The notes: a model not told the origin generated them from the letters alone. A DNA stretch of 64,000 bases from Sphingobacterium hungaricum (GCF_015210005.1 NZ_MU158698.1:3023273-3087272); one strand, 5' to 3'; shown: positions 51,949-60,949, counted from the stretch's first letter. A program made the numbers and translations.

Positions 51949-52802
51949 TGGCATCGATAAAAACACGTTTACGCAGGGAGAAAATTGCTAAAATCATGAT
52001 GCAGTTATCAGGCATTCTGATTACAGGTTCCTTGTTCTTTATCGTCGGAACGATTTTATTTAAAGGATTTCCTTACCTGACTTGGGAAATGATCAGTCAA
52101 GTTCCGCAAGGCGGATTTTACATCGGTAAAGAAGGCGGTATTTTAAATGCGATTATTGGTTCTTTGTACCTGGGCTTGGCCTCGACTTTTTTGGCTGCAT
52201 TGATTGGTTTGCCAGTTGCGATTTATTTAAACATCTATGTCAAATCCGGTTCGTTTCTAGCACGCTCTTCTAAACTGCTGTTCGACGTTCTGTTTGGCGT
52301 TCCGTCGATTGTTTATGGCGCCATTGCCTTTAGCATTATGATTTGGATGGGGATTCGGGCGTCGTTATTAGGCGGAATTATTACGGTCACTTTATTGACG
52401 ATTCCAATCGTTGTCCGCACAATCGATGAATTACTGAAAACGATTCCAGTTGATTTAAAACATGTAACGCAATCCTTAGGTGCCACAAAATGGGAAGTGG
52501 CTAAAATCTTATTGCTTCATATCAAACCAGGAATTTTCACGGCTTTATTATTGGCTTTCGGCCGCGCGATTGGAGATGTGGCGGGCGTATTATTAACCGC
52601 AGGTTTCAGCGATAACATCCCCAAATACTTAGATGAGCCGGCTGCAACATTGCCTTTGGCCATCTTTTTTCAGCTAAGCAGCCCCATCCCTGAAGTTCAG
52701 GGAAGAGCCTATGCTTCTGCTTTAATTTTAACATTGATCATTTTAATTATCGTGATATGCACACATTATCTAGCATCGAAACAAAGAAAACACAAAATAT
52801 AG
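51948..52802 (+). CDS. pstA: ABC transporter permease, PstA-like
   Basis: 284 residues, six predicted membrane helices and the second coupling motif (DLKHVTQSLGATKWEVAKILLLHIKPGIFTALLLAFGRAIGDVAGVLL). Partner of the PstC-like permease; genes overlap by one base, indicating stoichiometric translation. Substrate as uncertain as for the binding protein. Confidence 0.9.
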   Translation: MASIKTRLRREKIAKIMMQLSGILITGSLFFIVGTILFKGFPYLTWEMISQVPQGGFYIGKEGGILNAIIGSLYLGLASTFLAALIGLPVAIYLNIYVKSGSFLARSSKLLFDVLFGVPSIVYGAIAFSIMIWMGIRASLLGGIITVTLLTIPIVVRTIDELLKTIPVDLKHVTQSLGATKWEVAKILLLHIKPGIFTALLLAFGRAIGDVAGVLLTAGFSDNIPKYLDEPAATLPLAIFFQLSSPIPEVQGRAYASALILTLIILIIVICTHYLASKQRKHKI

Positions 52803-52804
52803 TT

Positions 52805-53566
52805 ATGCCGAGCATTCCGCATATACGCATTGAGAATCTAAATGTGACGATCGATGGAAGGCATATTTTGAAAAATATTAATCTTGATATTCCGAATAAT
52901 TCAATCACATCGATTATCGGGCCATCGGGCTGTGGAAAAACGACTTTGCTGAAAACATTAAACCGATTGGTCGATGATGCCAAAGGTGTGGAAGTCAATG
53001 GTTCGGTTTTGGTGAATGGCGAAGATATTTATGGTAAAGATGCTGAAGTAACCCATATCCGCAAGCAGATGGGCTTGCTGTCGCAAAAACCTTTTCCTTT
53101 GCCGATGTCTATTTTTGATAATGTGGCTTATGGCCCAAGGATTCATGGAACTCGCAATAAAAAAGTCTTGAACAGCATTGTAGAATTGCAATTGCGAAAT
53201 GTCGGCTTGTGGGACGAAGTGAAAGACCGTTTGCATGCGTCTGCGACGCAATTGTCTATCGGACAGCAACAGCGCCTATGTTTGGCCAGAGGTTTGGCCG
53301 TGGAGCCCGAGATTATCTTAGGTGACGAATCAACGTCGGCTTTGGATCCTATCTCCACACAGACTATCGAGAATTTGTTGGTGGAACTAAAAGATCGATA
53401 CACCATTGTGCTGGTTACGCATATTCTTCGTCAAGCAAGACGCGTGTCGGATTACATTGTGTTTGTGTATAATGGCGAAATTGTTGAATTTGGAAAGTCG
53501 GAAGATATTCTATTGAATCCACAGCATGAGCTGACACAGCAGTACGTCAAAGGTTTTATCGCATAA
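52805..53566 (+). CDS. pstB: ABC transporter ATP-binding protein, PstB-like
   Basis: 253 residues from the ATG at 52805, two bases after pstA; an upstream TTG at 52757 lies inside pstA and is rejected. Walker A GPSGCGKT (39-46), Q-loop LSQKPFPLPMSIFDNVAYG, signature LSIGQQQR, Walker B region IILGDEST (Asp-Glu with Gly in place of Met) and H-loop VTHILRQ. It powers the PstSCA-like importer. It ends the operon; no phoU and no clear terminator follow before the convergent lipoprotein gene. Confidence 0.9.
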   Translation: MPSIPHIRIENLNVTIDGRHILKNINLDIPNNSITSIIGPSGCGKTTLLKTLNRLVDDAKGVEVNGSVLVNGEDIYGKDAEVTHIRKQMGLLSQKPFPLPMSIFDNVAYGPRIHGTRNKKVLNSIVELQLRNVGLWDEVKDRLHASATQLSIGQQQRLCLARGLAVEPEIILGDESTSALDPISTQTIENLLVELKDRYTIVLVTHILRQARRVSDYIVFVYNGEIVEFGKSEDILLNPQHELTQQYVKGFIA

Positions 53567-53604
53567 TCAAACCAATCAATTCCATCTAAGGTCCAAATAA
53601 CTGA

Positions 53605-54108
53605 TCATAAATCGATGGGTTTGTAAGACGACGATGCGATAAGGTATCGATTAATTTTATTTCCCTGACGGAATACCAATTCTTCCCGGTTTACGGAATG
53701 TCCTGTATATCGAGATCCATTTCCTAAATACCATTCGCAACTCTTCAAAAACTGAACTTGTTGTTGGATTAACTTTTGCTTCCCATTTTCATCGATGCGA
53801 TAATAGCCATCAGCTTCTTTCAATACAGAAAATGAATATAGGTTATTCACAAATGAACCAGTATAAACCAAGGAGATCTGAGCAGATTCTCCATTCCGCA
53901 AGAGCGAAATAAGCGTAGCTGATCCGTAATCTGTACACACAAAAGGATCGCTGTAAAAGGGATAAGGATTTACACGGAGCAATTCTGGAATACCCGTTAT
54001 CGATGTATATGGATTGACTAAGGATGTCTTGTTGGATGCAATCTCCGATTGATTATTCTGGCAAGCCAAAAAATAGAAGGAGAAGAAAACAAGCAATAGG
54101 CTTTTCAT
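53605..54108 (-). CDS. Hypothetical lipoprotein
   Basis: 167 residues. Signal with lipobox (FYFLAC, Cys16), then a short Ser/Asn-rich linker and a beta-rich domain (SATLISLLRNGESAQISLVYTGSFVNNLYSFSVLKEADGYYRIDENGKQKLI). No family is recognised. Convergent with the PstB-like gene, 38 bases away. Confidence 0.7.
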   Translation of the reverse strand: MKSLLLVFFSFYFLACQNNQSEIASNKTSLVNPYTSITGIPELLRVNPYPFYSDPFVCTDYGSATLISLLRNGESAQISLVYTGSFVNNLYSFSVLKEADGYYRIDENGKQKLIQQQVQFLKSCEWYLGNGSRYTGHSVNREELVFRQGNKINRYLIASSSYKPIDL

Positions 54109-54154
54109 GATTTACGTTTTATAAAATCAAGATGCAGATAGGAATTGGAATCCA

Positions 54155-54187
54155 TAAAAAAAACCATTCCGGAAAGGAATGGTTTTA
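54155..54187. terminator. Bidirectional terminator after rpsU
   Basis: 10-base perfect stem AAACCATTCC / GGAATGGTTT with a 5-base loop. The minus strand has a long T run, and the plus strand a shorter one. Confidence 0.88.
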
Positions 54188-54206
54188 TATAGTTTAAACG
54201 TGGAAA

Positions 54207-54398
54207 TTAAACAGTCTCTTGGTTTAATCCTTGTTTGTAGATTGCTTTCTTAACCTGGATACGACGAGTAACAGATTTTTTCTCGTAAGCTTGACGTGAA
54301 CGAAGTTCTCTCAAAACACCAGTTTTTTCGTATTTCTTCTTGAAGCGTTTTAACGCTCTATCCAACGATTCTCCTTCTTTTACATTAACGATAATCAT
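54207..54398 (-). CDS. rpsU: 30S ribosomal protein bS21
   Basis: 63 residues, normal bS21 length, with [46 protein letters not shown]. The protein binds near the 3' end of 16S rRNA; in Bacteroidota it helps hide the anti-Shine-Dalgarno. The gene has an exceptional Shine-Dalgarno (54410-54418), consistent with autoregulation. The promoter lies just upstream, and its -33 element overlaps a dispersed repeat. Confidence 0.97.
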   Translation of the reverse strand: MIIVNVKEGESLDRALKRFKKKYEKTGVLRELRSRQAYEKKSVTRRIQVKKAIYKQGLNQETV

Positions 54399-54409
54399 GC
54401 TTGCTATAT

Positions 54410-54418
54410 ACCTCCTTT
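54410..54418 (-). promoter_or_regulatory. Full-length Shine-Dalgarno of rpsU
   Basis: Minus-strand AAAGGAGGT, complementary to nine bases of the 16S 3' end, 11 bases before the ATG. Bacteroidota genes rarely carry such sites; here it is expected to sense bS21-free ribosomes. Confidence 0.85.
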
Positions 54419-54442
54419 CGTAGCCCTTTAAATTGTGAGTGA

Positions 54443-54472
54443 CAAAGGTACGGTATTAATTCAAAATTCAAA
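54443..54472 (-). promoter_or_regulatory. rpsU promoter (TTTG-N18-TACCTTTG)
   Basis: On the minus strand TTTG (54472-54469), an 18-base spacer and TACCTTTG (54450-54443) make a near-ideal promoter. The -33 part is inside the repeat AAAATTCAAAAGTAAAAA (54463-54480), also found at 9333-9350 in opposite orientation. Confidence 0.6.
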
Positions 54473-54480
54473 AGTAAAAA
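54463..54480. repeat. Dispersed AT-rich repeat AAAATTCAAAAGTAAAAA
   Basis: 18-base copy identical to the inverted copy at 9333-9350. Here it covers the -33 element of rpsU; there it supplies the stop codon of the propeller gene. Confidence 0.7.
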
Positions 54481-54516
54481 TTCAAAAATATGAAGTCAGA
54501 ATTCAAAGAACGTTAG

Positions 54517-55146
54517 TTATAATTCAAGTTTCTTTATAATCGCAGCTAAATCTTCTGTTTCTGTACATAAAGCCGTTTGAAATCCCATTGCTTCGGCACT
54601 TGCCAAATGCTGAGGCGAGTCATCGATAAATAAAGTTTCTTCTGGTACTATATGCTGTTCGTCAATTACTTGCTGAAAAATGGCCGGATCGGGTTTCCGT
54701 TTTCCCATCAGGTGAGAATAATAGGCTTTCTCAAAAAACACAGAATTGTCGGGAACGCCGTACGTATCTTGAATATGCTTCATGCAAAATTCATAATGCA
54801 AGGCGTTGTTGTTGCTTAATAAAAACAGGCGGTACTTTTCCTTTAACTGAAGCAACAATTCATGCTTTCCTTCGGGCACGCCGATCAATAAGGAGTTCCA
54901 AGCCTGATCGATTTGCTCATCGCTAAGGTCTTGCCGATGAGCCTTGTCCCTCACCCCCTGCCGGAATGCAGCAATGCTTATTTCGCCACGATCGAAAGCA
55001 TCAAATAAAGAATCTTGTCCATGATGCGCAAAAAAATCATCTACATTTGTGATTCCTAGCGCGATAAAGGATTGGCGCACCGTAGGAAAGTCAATCATAA
55101 AGATTACATTGCCATAATCGAGGATAATATTTTTAATCTTTTGCAT
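54517..55146 (-). CDS. HAD-superfamily hydrolase (YihX-like phosphatase)
   Basis: 209 residues. HAD motif I is DYGNVIF (Asp9 nucleophile), with the YihX-style absence of a second Asp. Helical cap follows (about 15-80), then motif II LFLLSNNNALH, motif III Lys in MGKRKPDPAIF and motif IV FIDDSPQHLASAEAMG. YihX dephosphorylates alpha-glucose-1-phosphate; the substrate here is uncertain. Single gene between rpsU and the tRNA. Confidence 0.88.
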   Translation of the reverse strand: MQKIKNIILDYGNVIFMIDFPTVRQSFIALGITNVDDFFAHHGQDSLFDAFDRGEISIAAFRQGVRDKAHRQDLSDEQIDQAWNSLLIGVPEGKHELLLQLKEKYRLFLLSNNNALHYEFCMKHIQDTYGVPDNSVFFEKAYYSHLMGKRKPDPAIFQQVIDEQHIVPEETLFIDDSPQHLASAEAMGFQTALCTETEDLAAIIKKLEL

Positions 55147-55234
55147 CTAAAAATTTTGTTTTCTCGCCGTAAATATCGATAATTGCATCGTCAAAAGGGA
55201 ATATCCAATTGCTTTTTGACAAAATAAAATAACC

Positions 55235-55308
55235 GCGCCTATAGCTCAGTCGGTTAGAGTAGAAGACTCATAATCTTTTGGTCCCTGGTTCGAGCCCAGG
55301 TGGGCGCA
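55235..55308 (+). tRNA. tRNA with CAT anticodon (Met or Ile2)
   Basis: 74-base cloverleaf: acceptor GCGCCTA / TGGGCGC plus discriminator A, D-arm starting GCTCAGTCGG, anticodon stem AAGA / TCTT around CTCATAA (anticodon CAT), and T-arm CCTGG-TTCGAGC-CCAGG. The 3' CCA is not encoded. CAT serves elongator Met, initiator Met or, after lysidine modification, Ile. The first base pair G-C excludes a typical initiator. A terminator follows at once. Confidence 0.95.
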
Positions 55309-55311
55309 CTA

Positions 55312-55353
55312 AAAACCCCTGTAAGTTTTGAACTTGCAGGGGTTTGTTTTTTT
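55312..55353 (+). terminator. tRNA terminator
   Basis: Stem AAACCCCTGTAAGTT / AACTTGCAGGGGTTT with a 3-base loop (one mismatch) followed by a long T run. Confidence 0.9.
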
Positions 55354-55468
55354 AACGCACTATAAGGGGGCTGGATTGTAACAATGAAATCTACTTTCAA
55401 TATCAAAAGTTATCAGGATTAGTTTTTCATCTGTATCAGAAATCGATTGTGAGTTACCAAAACCAAGA

Positions 55469-56296
55469 CTACAAATTCACGATTGTTTTGAGTAATTCAA
55501 GTTTCTCATCCGATATTTTCAATGGAGAGAAACTATATTCTGCATTACTACCATCGTTATTAGAATAATATCCTGTATAAAACCATATTTCCTTAAATGG
55601 TGTTTCGGCTATGTAGTCATCCAATTTTTCAAAAGCACGTAATAAATCATTCAATTCGTATGTCACTGTTCTGTTGTCTATAATTAACGTTACATTTTCC
55701 TTGTTTGAATGTTTTTTGTTAATTTTTTTTTGAACAGCTTGTTTGATGATGTTATCTAGTTCATTTACTTTTTCATCTATTCTACTAGTGAAAATCAATC
55801 CCTTTCTATTAAAATAAGGGTTTGCAACAAAATCATCACTTTTCGTTCCTACTGATTTATAAAAAGCTATCTTTTCATTTAAGATTTCATTCGGGAAATT
55901 AAATGTAATTTTTTCTAATTCATGTAAAGTAATTTCTTCCTTATACAAGTTGGTGGCTAACCTTTCTTCATATTTTCGCTTTCTAAATTGCTCTTCGTTT
56001 TCAGCTATTGAAGTAATTTCAATATTTAAATTTTCAGAATTACTTAGTTCCCATTCAAAGTCCCAAGGGTTATCTCTACCGATCAAATTTGCTCCAATAT
56101 CCTCCTTCACAAACCAATGTACATATCTGCTTAAAAAATGATTTGAAATAATCTCTTCTCTAAGCTGGATATCTGGCACGGAAAGTATAATACGTTCGAC
56201 AGAAGTCCCATCGCGATTAATTAATATAAATCTTTGAAAATTATTTTTATCCTCAAGTCTTTTTCTTGGATTTAGGTCAGTAGATATAGAAGTCAT
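55469..56296 (-). CDS. Hypothetical protein with possible PD-(D/E)XK-like core
   Basis: 275 residues, soluble. The segment PWDFEWELSNSENLNIEITSIAE has the D...E-x-T spacing of degenerate PD-(D/E)XK nuclease cores. A helical charged stretch and VTLIIDNRTVTYELNDLLRAFE follow, with a final KEIWFYTGYYS strand. I do not recognise the family and do not claim nuclease activity. Located downstream of the tRNA, on the opposite strand, with the next gene 76 bases upstream of its start; the two could be a unit. Confidence 0.6.
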   Translation of the reverse strand: MTSISTDLNPRKRLEDKNNFQRFILINRDGTSVERIILSVPDIQLREEIISNHFLSRYVHWFVKEDIGANLIGRDNPWDFEWELSNSENLNIEITSIAENEEQFRKRKYEERLATNLYKEEITLHELEKITFNFPNEILNEKIAFYKSVGTKSDDFVANPYFNRKGLIFTSRIDEKVNELDNIIKQAVQKKINKKHSNKENVTLIIDNRTVTYELNDLLRAFEKLDDYIAETPFKEIWFYTGYYSNNDGSNAEYSFSPLKISDEKLELLKTIVNL

Positions 56297-56372
56297 GGTC
56301 TTAAGTTTTATAACTTTTAAATTTCTATGTTGTCAGAGTTTTTAAAAAATTATTTGCTTTCACTTTGCTAAG

Positions 56373-56888
56373 CTACTTGTGTATTGTTTCAATCACTTTT
56401 GACACATCGTTAATTAATTCTGCACAGTTTCTTAAAAATTTTTCATCTACTCTAATCAAAAGTATTACTTCATCGATATCTCCTTCATCAAAAAAGCTAT
56501 TTTCATCACTTTTGATTGTAAAAGGTAAATTCTCACATTCTGCTAATAATTTTTCATAGCTTTTTCCCCTACCGTGTTTAAGTACATTTATTGCTAGCTT
56601 AAAATAACTAAAACGTGAAGTAAGATTTGCATTACCGTTATATTCTAATAGTTTTAATACTTCTTTAAAACCATCGGTACAATTTAGTCGCCTTTGTAAT
56701 TCTGCATCGAAAAGTGAAAACATACCAGTTGCAATAATGGCTTTTTGCAAATTTATCATTTGTAGGGTCCTTACAGAACTAGTTGTCGCATTTTCCTCTA
56801 GAGGTCGTAATAAGTTATCCCTCTCATTATTTAGAGCATTTATTGTAAAATCTATGCTGTTGTAAATTAATTCATGGTAATCGTGCAC
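56373..56888 (-). CDS. Hypothetical helical protein, HEPN-like
   Basis: 171 residues, all-helical. The central AIIATGMFSLFDAELQRRL and FKLAINVLKHGRGKSYEKLLAE give the look of HEPN or similar helical RNA-binding or toxin domains (Lys-His-Gly-Arg near a helix end), but the standard RxxxxH is not evident. No family is assigned. It lies upstream of the possible nuclease-like gene on the same strand, in a tRNA-adjacent region that also contains a decayed gene. Confidence 0.55.
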   Translation of the reverse strand: MHDYHELIYNSIDFTINALNNERDNLLRPLEENATTSSVRTLQMINLQKAIIATGMFSLFDAELQRRLNCTDGFKEVLKLLEYNGNANLTSRFSYFKLAINVLKHGRGKSYEKLLAECENLPFTIKSDENSFFDEGDIDEVILLIRVDEKFLRNCAELINDVSKVIETIHK

Positions 56889-57096
56889 AATAATGTTTTA
56901 TCTAATTTGTTTAAAACTCTAATTCCGTAAAATTATTTATTTAAGTGAGTTAAAGCGGTTTATTGTGGTTTAAAGATAATGAAAGTTCGTGAAAATAAAT
57001 CGAATTATCTGGTTAGTAATATTTAAAAACGCTAAAGGATGAAAATGCCTGCAATTAAAATTGGTTGAAATCGAATCAATCTGTATATTGATAATA

Positions 57097-57767
57097 TTAT
57101 GTGTAAAAATCTGATATAGATATGTTTAAAAAAATAGCGGATCGAAAATCTAAAATTACTGGCTTATTCTTCATCTCATACCAGTCATCCAATACGCTAA
57201 TATTGACAAAAGAGGTTTCTCCCTTCGTAAAACTACCGTAATCCTCGTGTATATGACCAAAAATATGGTATTGGTGTTTCACTTGAAAGACTCGTAAAAG
57301 TAATTCCTCACATCCAGTTCGCTTTCCGTAAACGGTTTCGTCCAAAAGGCCAAAAGGAGGGCCATGTGTAATCAACACATCTGTATCATTTGGAATCAAG
57401 TCCCAATGTTTCTTAATTTCACTACCCCGATTACGGTTAAATGCCCAATTGTTGAACAACGGTGTAATGGGTGAACCCCAAAATTTGACACCATTTATAT
57501 CAATACTAGAATCATTCAAGTAAACAATTCCATCAGGGATTACGCTAGATATCATATCAGAATCAGCCTGTTCAAAGAAGAAATCATGATTTCATGCAAC
57601 AAATATTTTGTGTGTATGCGTTTGTTCCGCAAACAATTCCAAAAAATCAATAAACTGTTCTTTTGTACCACCTCGAGTAACATCACCAGTGTGAATAAGA
57701 ACATCTCCATGAGGAATTTTAAGTTTCGATGCTTACAGTCAGTATTTGAAATAGCTACAATTTGCAT
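57097..57767 (-). pseudogene. Metallophosphoesterase pseudogene (calcineurin-like)
   Basis: The pieces read as one protein only across lesions. The N-terminus MQIVAISNTDCKHRNLK should continue as PHGDVLIHTGDVTRGGTKEQF, but a one-base deletion in the A run near 57717-57722 shifts the frame. In the corrected frame a TGA (57592-57594) replaces the Gly codon of the metal-binding GNHD motif. The first metal motif DxH has become NxD. The remaining C-terminal part (from about 57555) keeps ITHGPPFGLLD and FGHIHEDYG. Three independent hits on catalytic motifs argue for a genuine decayed gene, not a sequencing error. Confidence 0.85.
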
Positions 57768-57868
57768 GTCCAAATATATTGACATGCAGTTTAGACAATA
57801 GTTAATTCAGCTTTCAATCCAAACAGTATACCTATTTCAAATCTAATAAGATTAAACCTTCGTTACTA

Positions 57869-60400
57869 TTATTTCAATTTCTTCAAACGTTCTTTTGCTG
57901 AAGGTATAATATCATCATCTTCTGCATAATTTTCAATAACACTTTCCAAGGTCTTCTTTGCTTGAAGCGCATCTCCTTTGCGCGCATAGGTGTCTGAAAG
58001 AAGGATAAAGCTCTTTGCCACCCAATAATCATGTGAGTCCATATTTTCGATCACATCAAAGGCCGACTTCTGCGCTTTGTCGTACTCCTTGTTTTCATAT
58101 TGCAATGTCCCCACAAGGTACCTTGCCTCGGCGCTGTATTCCGAATTGCTTTTTAACGCCGCCAAGTTCAAATCCTTTATCGCGCTTGCCGAATTTCCTT
58201 TCTTTTGTAGGGCTTTAGCGCTGTACAAGTACGCTGCTGCAATTGCATCGTCAGATGCCTTATCGTAATTCCTAATCAATTTCACATAGTTCTCCATCTG
58301 TTCAAAGTCACCAATTTCGAAATAGCAGATCATCAGGTTAGTTACTGCGTAGCCATAGTTATCTTTATAATCCGCATTGATTTCTATCTTTTTGAGATGC
58401 ACAATGGCTTCGTTGTATTTCTTCAAGTCCAGGTATAAGGTTGCAACCGTTAACAGGGTTTTCTCCGTATACTGGCTTGTCCAATCGTTCAGGATAATGT
58501 TCAGGTCGTGAAGTGCTTCCTCTGGATGCCCCGTATGGTATAAGCTCACTCCTCGGATAAAGCGAGCATATTTTTCCTGTCTGGCTTTCGGAAATTTATC
58601 AAAATACGCGTTGATTGCCTCGACTGCTGGACCGTATTGCCCTCTGGAAAATAAGGTGCGCCCTGCCTGAAAAGCCAAGTTATCCTGCTCTGCAGGACTC
58701 AGGTCGGTGATGTTGGTGCTAGTGGCGTACTGAATATAACTCGTTGCGTCACCTTGATCTAGGTAGATATTTTCAATGGAGCTTAGTGCTTGCGACGCTT
58801 CATTGGTTGTGGCATATTCGCTCACCACTTTCTGGAAGGTAGCCAGCGCAGCTTCGTTATCATTTTTATTGTACTGAACAAGCCCGATCGTCATAAGCGC
58901 CCTCGGCACATAGCTGCTGCGAGGGTATTTTTCGATCATTTGTTGTAGTCCCTTAATGGCGGCATCGTAATCCCCTGTAGTGAAATATAGATACGGGATC
59001 TCAAACGCTACATCGTCCGCATAGTTCGACTTCGGAAATTGCTTAACAACAGCCGTCAACGTCTTAAGTTTAGCTTCATGGTTTCCCTGTAAGCCCTGAA
59101 TAATACCGTGCTGGAACAATGCGTAATCCTGATTGGGGGCTTTGCTTTTAATCAGCTGGTCATAATAGTCGTTTGCTCGACTATAATTTCGCAAAGACAA
59201 ATGCGAATCGCCTAAACGAGCGATCACATCGAAACGTATATTTTCATCCAACGCACTTTCTTCAGATACCAAAAAGCGTTCGAAATACTCGGCTGCCACG
59301 CTATATTTGTTGCTGCGGAATGCAGCATAGGCTAAGGCGTAGTTCGCATAATTGTATACACTGGTGTTTCGTGCGGCCGGCGACTGAAGGAACTTGGAAA
59401 AGTTGTCCACCGCCTCAGCGTACTTGCGCACCTCATACATAGCTTCCGCTTTCCAATACGTGGCCAACACTGCCATTTCGGTATCAAACGGGAATTTTTC
59501 AGATCGCATAAACATGGATATGCTGTTTTCGAAAGCGCGTTCGTTATAAAACTCCAATCCGCGGTAATACGTTATCTTTTGGTAAAAAACATCTTCTTTA
59601 CGCTCCCTGTTGGGGAATGATTCCAACAAGTATACTGCTGCTTGAAAATTGCTGGTCCCCGATAAGACCTCAACCATTCGTGTTTCTGTCGTTTCAGATT
59701 TCTTATCATCGGGATTAGTAGCTGCATTTTTAAATGCCAAGTACTCTTCAAGTGGCTTCAAAGCACTTTCGACCGAGTCCAATTCAAATAAGATTTTTGC
59801 ATAATTATACAACCCATCCGCTTTAACTTCTTGATCGAAATTCATTTTGGATGCATTATAAAATGCAGTTCGCGCAGCTTGCTTATCCCCGTTCTTTAGG
59901 GCAATGTAACCCAAACCAATATTCGAACTTTGATAAAAGGCATCCGAACCCTTCACTTGTTGAAAGATCGAAGCCGCTCTTTCGTATTCACCCGCGCGAA
60001 AGGCCAAAACAGCAATTCTATTGTTGTCGATATTGCTGCGCAAAGCGTTAGGGTATCTTTCCGGCAATGGACTATGGAAAGGCTCTTTATATGTATTCCT
60101 TGAAAAATACATGCTGGCAGCGATGTGACGCAGCTCGATTTCCAGTGTTTTTCGGTCGATTTTCATCTCCGGGCTTCGGCGGACCTTTACGGCATCGGCC
60201 AGTACCGGACGATATTCTATCACAACATTCACGGAATCCATCACTCCTGATTGCGTTCCATTCCATTGCTTATTAACTTGTTGCTTCTTTTCCTCCTGTT
60301 TTTCATCTTCCTGAGCCTGTGCGATTACCAGAAAAAGTGAAAAAATCACCGTAGATACAGGTTTCACATAATTACAAACCATCATTCTTTTTAACATCAT
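57869..60400 (-). CDS. Large secreted TPR-repeat protein
   Basis: 843 residues with a signal peptide (about 1-30, AQAQED). Many tetratricopeptide repeats fill the rest, e.g. AFRAGEYERAASIFQQV, YFTTGDYDAAIKGLQQMIEKYPRSSYVPRALMTIGLVQYNKNDNEAALATFQKV and the C-terminal KKTLESVIENYAEDDDIIPSAKERLKKL. Such periplasmic scaffold proteins occur in most Bacteroidota and are linked to envelope or protein-complex assembly. No enzyme domain. GC content is somewhat higher than its AT-rich surroundings. Confidence 0.88.
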   Translation of the reverse strand: MMLKRMMVCNYVKPVSTVIFSLFLVIAQAQEDEKQEEKKQQVNKQWNGTQSGVMDSVNVVIEYRPVLADAVKVRRSPEMKIDRKTLEIELRHIAASMYFSRNTYKEPFHSPLPERYPNALRSNIDNNRIAVLAFRAGEYERAASIFQQVKGSDAFYQSSNIGLGYIALKNGDKQAARTAFYNASKMNFDQEVKADGLYNYAKILFELDSVESALKPLEEYLAFKNAATNPDDKKSETTETRMVEVLSGTSNFQAAVYLLESFPNRERKEDVFYQKITYYRGLEFYNERAFENSISMFMRSEKFPFDTEMAVLATYWKAEAMYEVRKYAEAVDNFSKFLQSPAARNTSVYNYANYALAYAAFRSNKYSVAAEYFERFLVSEESALDENIRFDVIARLGDSHLSLRNYSRANDYYDQLIKSKAPNQDYALFQHGIIQGLQGNHEAKLKTLTAVVKQFPKSNYADDVAFEIPYLYFTTGDYDAAIKGLQQMIEKYPRSSYVPRALMTIGLVQYNKNDNEAALATFQKVVSEYATTNEASQALSSIENIYLDQGDATSYIQYATSTNITDLSPAEQDNLAFQAGRTLFSRGQYGPAVEAINAYFDKFPKARQEKYARFIRGVSLYHTGHPEEALHDLNIILNDWTSQYTEKTLLTVATLYLDLKKYNEAIVHLKKIEINADYKDNYGYAVTNLMICYFEIGDFEQMENYVKLIRNYDKASDDAIAAAYLYSAKALQKKGNSASAIKDLNLAALKSNSEYSAEARYLVGTLQYENKEYDKAQKSAFDVIENMDSHDYWVAKSFILLSDTYARKGDALQAKKTLESVIENYAEDDDIIPSAKERLKKLK

Positions 60401-60949
60401 TGTTCCTTCCTATTTCTGACCTTTTCCAACTATACATTGTGGTTGGAAAATAATAAAAACATTATTTTCTCCCCAGCAAATGCTGTTCAAAGCTAAAAAA
60501 TTCCAATCAGTATTGGGTAAATTGTTAGGCAAATTGAGAGCCAATTCAGTAATCCTTATGTATAAATTATGCTACAATCTTAAAACAGGTTTGTTTTCAT
60601 CTAATCGTTATACTAGGTTGGTATATCAGAAAGGCTGTTTTTTGAAAATTCTTAATTTAATAAATTTAAAGAAATTAAGCTTAGGATCAGTGGTTCGGTC
60701 TAAAATCCAAATCAGTAACAAGTCTATCGGGATATAAAAGAAAATCGTGAAAATCTCTTTTAGGAGATCGCTTATATGACGTACAAAATTTGGACAAAGC
60801 GGAATTTAGGCTCAGAAAACAACAATTTCGTCCTTTTCCTGATGTCAAAAAGAAGAATAGTAGTATTATCAAATGTTGATAGAGAAAGGATTTCAGTTTA
60901 TAAAGGAATTACCCCTAAATTTAGATTAAATTTTTAGTTGAATTAACCA
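60401..60949. other. Intergenic region without a convincing gene
   Basis: 549 bases. An 85-codon frame at 60480-60737 has biased Lys/Leu composition and no homology feel. A 53-codon ATG frame at 60776-60936 and an overlapping frame reading RLRKQQFRPFPDVKKKNSS may be gene debris, but none can be defended. No terminator or promoter is clear. Confidence 0.5.

Noticed and set aside
50084..53566. Simple call as the phosphate Pst system
   Set aside because: Binding residues SGT are not conserved and phoU is missing; kept as PstSCAB-like with uncertain ligand.
55235..57800. Integrated element using the tRNA as attachment site
   Set aside because: No integrase and no duplicated tRNA 3' end could be found by eye, so a mobile element is not claimed.
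60480..60737. 85-codon plus-strand frame in the intergenic region
   Set aside because: Lys/Leu-rich, no motif, no promoter; not supportable as a gene.
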